Shown here in pieces: positions 62,324 to 64,000 of a stretch of DNA of 64,000 nucleotides; position 1 is the stretch's first letter; every line of letters starts with the position of its first letter. The stretch comes from Alistipes sp. ZOR0009 (lineage in GTDB: Bacteria; Bacteroidota; Bacteroidia; Bacteroidales; ZOR0009). The notes beneath the pieces were generated by a model, which did not search any database, was not told the DNA's origin, and saw only the letters and a list, made by a program, of their open reading frames with translations. A program made the translations under genes and the position numbers. The DNA lies in contig NZ_JTLD01000009.1 in NCBI RefSeq assembly GCF_000798815.1, positions 19,091-83,090 of the forward strand, written 5' to 3'.

Positions 62324-63175
62324 CTACAGGTGGATAACCTCTACGTTTTCGGCGATGCCTCCCACCATGACGCTGATCTTACCCTGCTCGTCCTGCTTTA
62401 CCTCTACGAGTATTTCGGAGGGGGCGTTCATGCAGTGGCCCTGCTCGAACCGCAGCTTGCTGGGCGAGGGGATAACCCCGTGGTGCAGCAGGTAGCATCC
62501 CAGCGCTCCCGAAGCCGACCCCGTGGCCGCCTCCTCGTTAACGCCCAAAAGCGGCGCCAGGTTGCGGCAGTGCGCCGTGGCCTCGGCCTTTAGCGTCTCG
62601 AGGGTAAAGAGGTGGTAGCCCGCCGTGTTGTACTTCTCCGAGAGCTTGCGCACCTTGTCGAAGTTGGGCTTAATGGCCTGCAGCCCCTCCAGCGTCTTAA
62701 TCGGCACCAGAATGTCGCGTAGCCCGGTTGATACGATCTGGATGGGCAGGTCGTCCCGAATCTCGCTCTCGGCGATGTTCAGCGACTTGGCAATGGCTTT
62801 CTTGTCTATGGTTTCGGCAAAGATGGGGCTGGGCTGCTCCATGGCCACGCTGTACATGTCCACGTCGATGCGCAGCACCCCCGCCTTGGTCTCCTGGGTG
62901 TAGGTGCCCTTTTTGATGATGTTGATGAACCGCATCAGGTAGAAGGTGGCGATGGTGGCGTGCCCGCACAGGTCTACCTCCTTCATGGGCGTAAAAAACC
63001 GCACCTTGTAGTCGGCCACCTTCGAGCTCGATACAAATGCCGTTTCTGACATGCCCACCTGGTGGGCTATGCGCTGCATTTCCGCATCGGTAAGGCTGTC
63101 GGCTACCAAAACGACTCCGGCCGGATTGCCGCCCTTGGAGTTTTTGGCAAATGCTTGAAGCGTGTATACTTGCAT
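62324..63175 (-). CDS. PhzF-family isomerase/epimerase-like protein
   Basis: 283 residues, two-fold diaminopimelate-epimerase-like barrel. QVYTLQAFAKNSKGGNPAGVVL at the start, the catalytic Glu in VGMSETAFVSS, LCGHATIATFYLM, and the C-terminal GVNEEAATGSASGALGCYLL. The substrate is unknown; family members isomerise phenazine precursors or other compounds. Base composition is clearly GC-rich compared with the rest of the window, suggesting transfer or a different expression class. Its own terminator; separate from the lysine operon. Confidence 0.9.
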   Translation of the reverse strand: MQVYTLQAFAKNSKGGNPAGVVLVADSLTDAEMQRIAHQVGMSETAFVSSSKVADYKVRFFTPMKEVDLCGHATIATFYLMRFINIIKKGTYTQETKAGVLRIDVDMYSVAMEQPSPIFAETIDKKAIAKSLNIAESEIRDDLPIQIVSTGLRDILVPIKTLEGLQAIKPNFDKVRKLSEKYNTAGYHLFTLETLKAEATAHCRNLAPLLGVNEEAATGSASGALGCYLLHHGVIPSPSKLRFEQGHCMNAPSEILVEVKQDEQGKISVMVGGIAENVEVIHL

Positions 63176-63538
63176 TTCGTCTATTTAGGATTTGGGTTGT
63201 TAATGTGTCTGCGCCTAGGCGAGCCGTTTGGCAGCGTAAAGGTAGCTGCTCGGCGACCCGAACCGTCAGACGCGTTAGCTGTATTGTGTTGAAATGGGCC
63301 GCGACCACCCCCTGTCGGCGGGCGCAAAGGCGGCTGTTTTTGGCTCTTTGGTCGGTATTTTGTTAACTACTGTTGATGGTAAACCGTTAGGTTTTGCTAC
63401 GTTTTCATCAGCTTTAGGTTTATTTCTTTTTTGTAAAATACAGATAAATAGCGGTAAACATACGTTGTCGTCCGTTTTTTACGGATCGTCTAATTTAGCG
63501 TTTTAATACAAAGTTGTAGTATTTAGCGGTAAAAAAAA
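63176..63538. other. Intergenic region between PhzF-like and ferredoxin genes
   Basis: ~360 bp. The first half is GC-rich, the second (63360-63500) AT-rich. Short open frames on the plus strand (for example 63294-63506) show no family resemblance or start signals. I see no RNA gene in it. Confidence 0.5.
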
Positions 63539-63559
63539 GGCTTCCAATTTTTGGAAGCC
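63539..63559 (-). terminator. Terminator of the ferredoxin gene
   Basis: Stem GGCTTCCAA/TTGGAAGCC (63539-63547 with 63551-63559), 3-nt loop, eight Ts downstream on the minus strand. Confidence 0.9.
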
Positions 63560-63580
63560 CTGCCTGCGCCCGCTTTTTCG

Positions 63581-63763
63581 CTACTTCTTATGTACGGCGC
63601 CCATGCCGCACAGGCGGACACACTTGCCGCACTCGATGCACCTCTGCTCGTCGATAACGGGCAGCCCGTAGCCCGACTGGCTGATGGCCCCCACGGGGCA
63701 AACGGCTACGATGGGGCAGCGGTGGTTTTGCGGGCAGCGCGATTTGCTAACGGTTAAAGCCAT
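63581..63763 (-). CDS. Small 4Fe-4S ferredoxin
   Basis: 60 residues. The second half has a complete CIECGKCVRLCGMGAV (CxxCxxCxxxC). The first half has CPQNHRCPIVAVCPVGAI, an atypical CxxxxxCxxxxxCP arrangement that together with the last Cys could hold a second cluster. An electron carrier whose partners are not evident from neighbours; the gene is GC-rich and followed by a strong terminator. Confidence 0.85.
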   Translation of the reverse strand: MALTVSKSRCPQNHRCPIVAVCPVGAISQSGYGLPVIDEQRCIECGKCVRLCGMGAVHKK

Positions 63764-63896
63764 GATTCTCGTCCTTTTTGTTGATGGGGTAAAGGTAGGC
63801 GAGGGGCGGATGTCTTGGCCGTGGTGCCAGCTGATGTTCGTCTAGCCCGCAGCTGATATGCATCAACCCAAGGGCAGGGGGGGCCAGTGCGGCCAA
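63764..63896. other. GC-rich intergenic DNA before the hairpin array
   Basis: About 130 bp of GC-rich sequence upstream of the ferredoxin gene (on its minus strand). It should contain its promoter, but no TAnnTTTG-type box is clear. Nothing else recognised. Confidence 0.4.
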
Positions 63897-63997
63897 TCCC
63901 GCAGGTGCGGGAAATGCCAACCGGGATCGGCCGAACCTCTCCGCATATGCGGAGAACGACAAACGAGCTCGGTTGAGCCTCTCCGCAGCTGCGGAGA
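63897..63997. repeat. Tandem array of hairpin (palindromic) repeats at the window edge
   Basis: Three units: 63897-63912 (TCCCGCA-GG-TGCGGGA), 63938-63955 (TCTCCGCATATGCGGAGA) and 63980-63997 (TCTCCGCAGCTGCGGAGA). The last two are perfect 18-bp palindromes. Start-to-start spacing is 41 and 42 bp, and the spacers share a TCGG-N2-GA-N-CC core. The array seems to run past the end of the window. Confidence 0.8.
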
Positions 63998-64000
63998 ACG

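Noticed and set aside
62697..63308. 203-residue minus-strand open frame within the PhzF-like gene
   Set aside because: It is an alternate-frame shadow caused by high GC; rich in His, Arg and Gly, with no family pattern, while the PhzF frame is fully supported.
63897..63997. CRISPR array at the right edge
   Set aside because: The units are self-complementary hairpins with related spacers rather than identical direct repeats with unique spacers, and no cas gene is near.
1..64000. tRNA, rRNA or tmRNA genes
   Set aside because: Intergenic stretches were scanned by eye for cloverleaf features and CCA ends; none was convincing, though a covariance search could still find a small RNA.

Overview
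The window looks like a chromosomal segment of a Bacteroidia (Bacteroidales-like) bacterium. The evidence is a SusC/SusD outer-membrane pair, the long form of NusB, a FecI/FecR regulatory pair with DUF4974, DUF3276 and DUF5606 proteins, weak Shine-Dalgarno signals, and promoters of the TAnnTTTG type. No rRNA, tRNA, CRISPR array or insertion sequence was recognised. I infer an amino-acid-degrading anaerobe or facultative organism, because a formimidoyltransferase-cyclodeaminase (histidine degradation) opens the window, a complete lysine-degradation operon fills 48.6-62.0 kb, and 2-oxoglutarate dehydrogenase E1/E2 lies at 37-41 kb.

Layout. 1-6.5 kb: ftcD, then an orphan SusC/SusD pair. 6.6-11.9 kb: DUF3276, then a plus-strand housekeeping run (nusB, DUF1573 lipoprotein, yajC, YbbR-like, coaE, TerB-DnaJ protein, DUF5606). 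11.9-18.2 kb, minus strand: lepB, dapB, and the thrS-infC-rpmI-rplT translation operon, where infC begins at an AUU codon. 18.5-21.1 kb: long-chain acyl-CoA ligase and a lysine-rich exported protein. 21.2-28.9 kb: an accessory island with two stand-alone LytTR regulators, four DUF2589 or DUF2589-like genes around a small zinc ribbon, a frameshifted cysteine peptidase, an M15-type peptidase, a small orphan, and a 746-residue membrane protein that reads as TM-dCache-2TM-pentameric-ligand-gated-channel-like module. 29-36.9 kb: rlmB, an ECF sigma factor, an FKBP isomerase, mltG, murB, a DEDDh exonuclease and a NYN-plus-cold-shock-domain protein. 37-42.6 kb: odhB, odhA and a co-oriented conserved gene of unknown function. 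42.8-48.4 kb: FecI, FecR, an STN-domain protein without a barrel, its paralogue, and a beta-barrel protein.

48.6-62.0 kb is one minus-strand operon for lysine: CoA-transferase A, kal, kce, two kdd copies, kamA, kamB, kamC, kamD, kamE, CoA-transferase B, thiolase, MaoC/PhaJ-type hydratase, and an SDR ketoreductase. KamA and KamDE move the amino groups, Kdd and Kce oxidise and cleave the chain, Kal yields crotonyl-CoA, and the CoA-transferase handles acetoacetate. No butyryl-CoA dehydrogenase or EtfAB lies in the cluster. The (R)-hydratase, apparently NAD-type reductase and thiolase instead suggest crotonyl-CoA is taken to acetyl-CoA.

62.3-64 kb is visibly more GC-rich: a PhzF-family protein, a small ferredoxin, and at the very edge three tandem hairpin units with a period of about 41-42 bp that probably continue beyond the window.

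Most interesting: the Cache/pLGIC-like protein and the DUF2589/LytTR island beside it, the duplicated kdd and apparently oxidative wiring of the lysine operon, the FecIR system paired with a non-receptor STN protein, and the palindrome array at the right edge.
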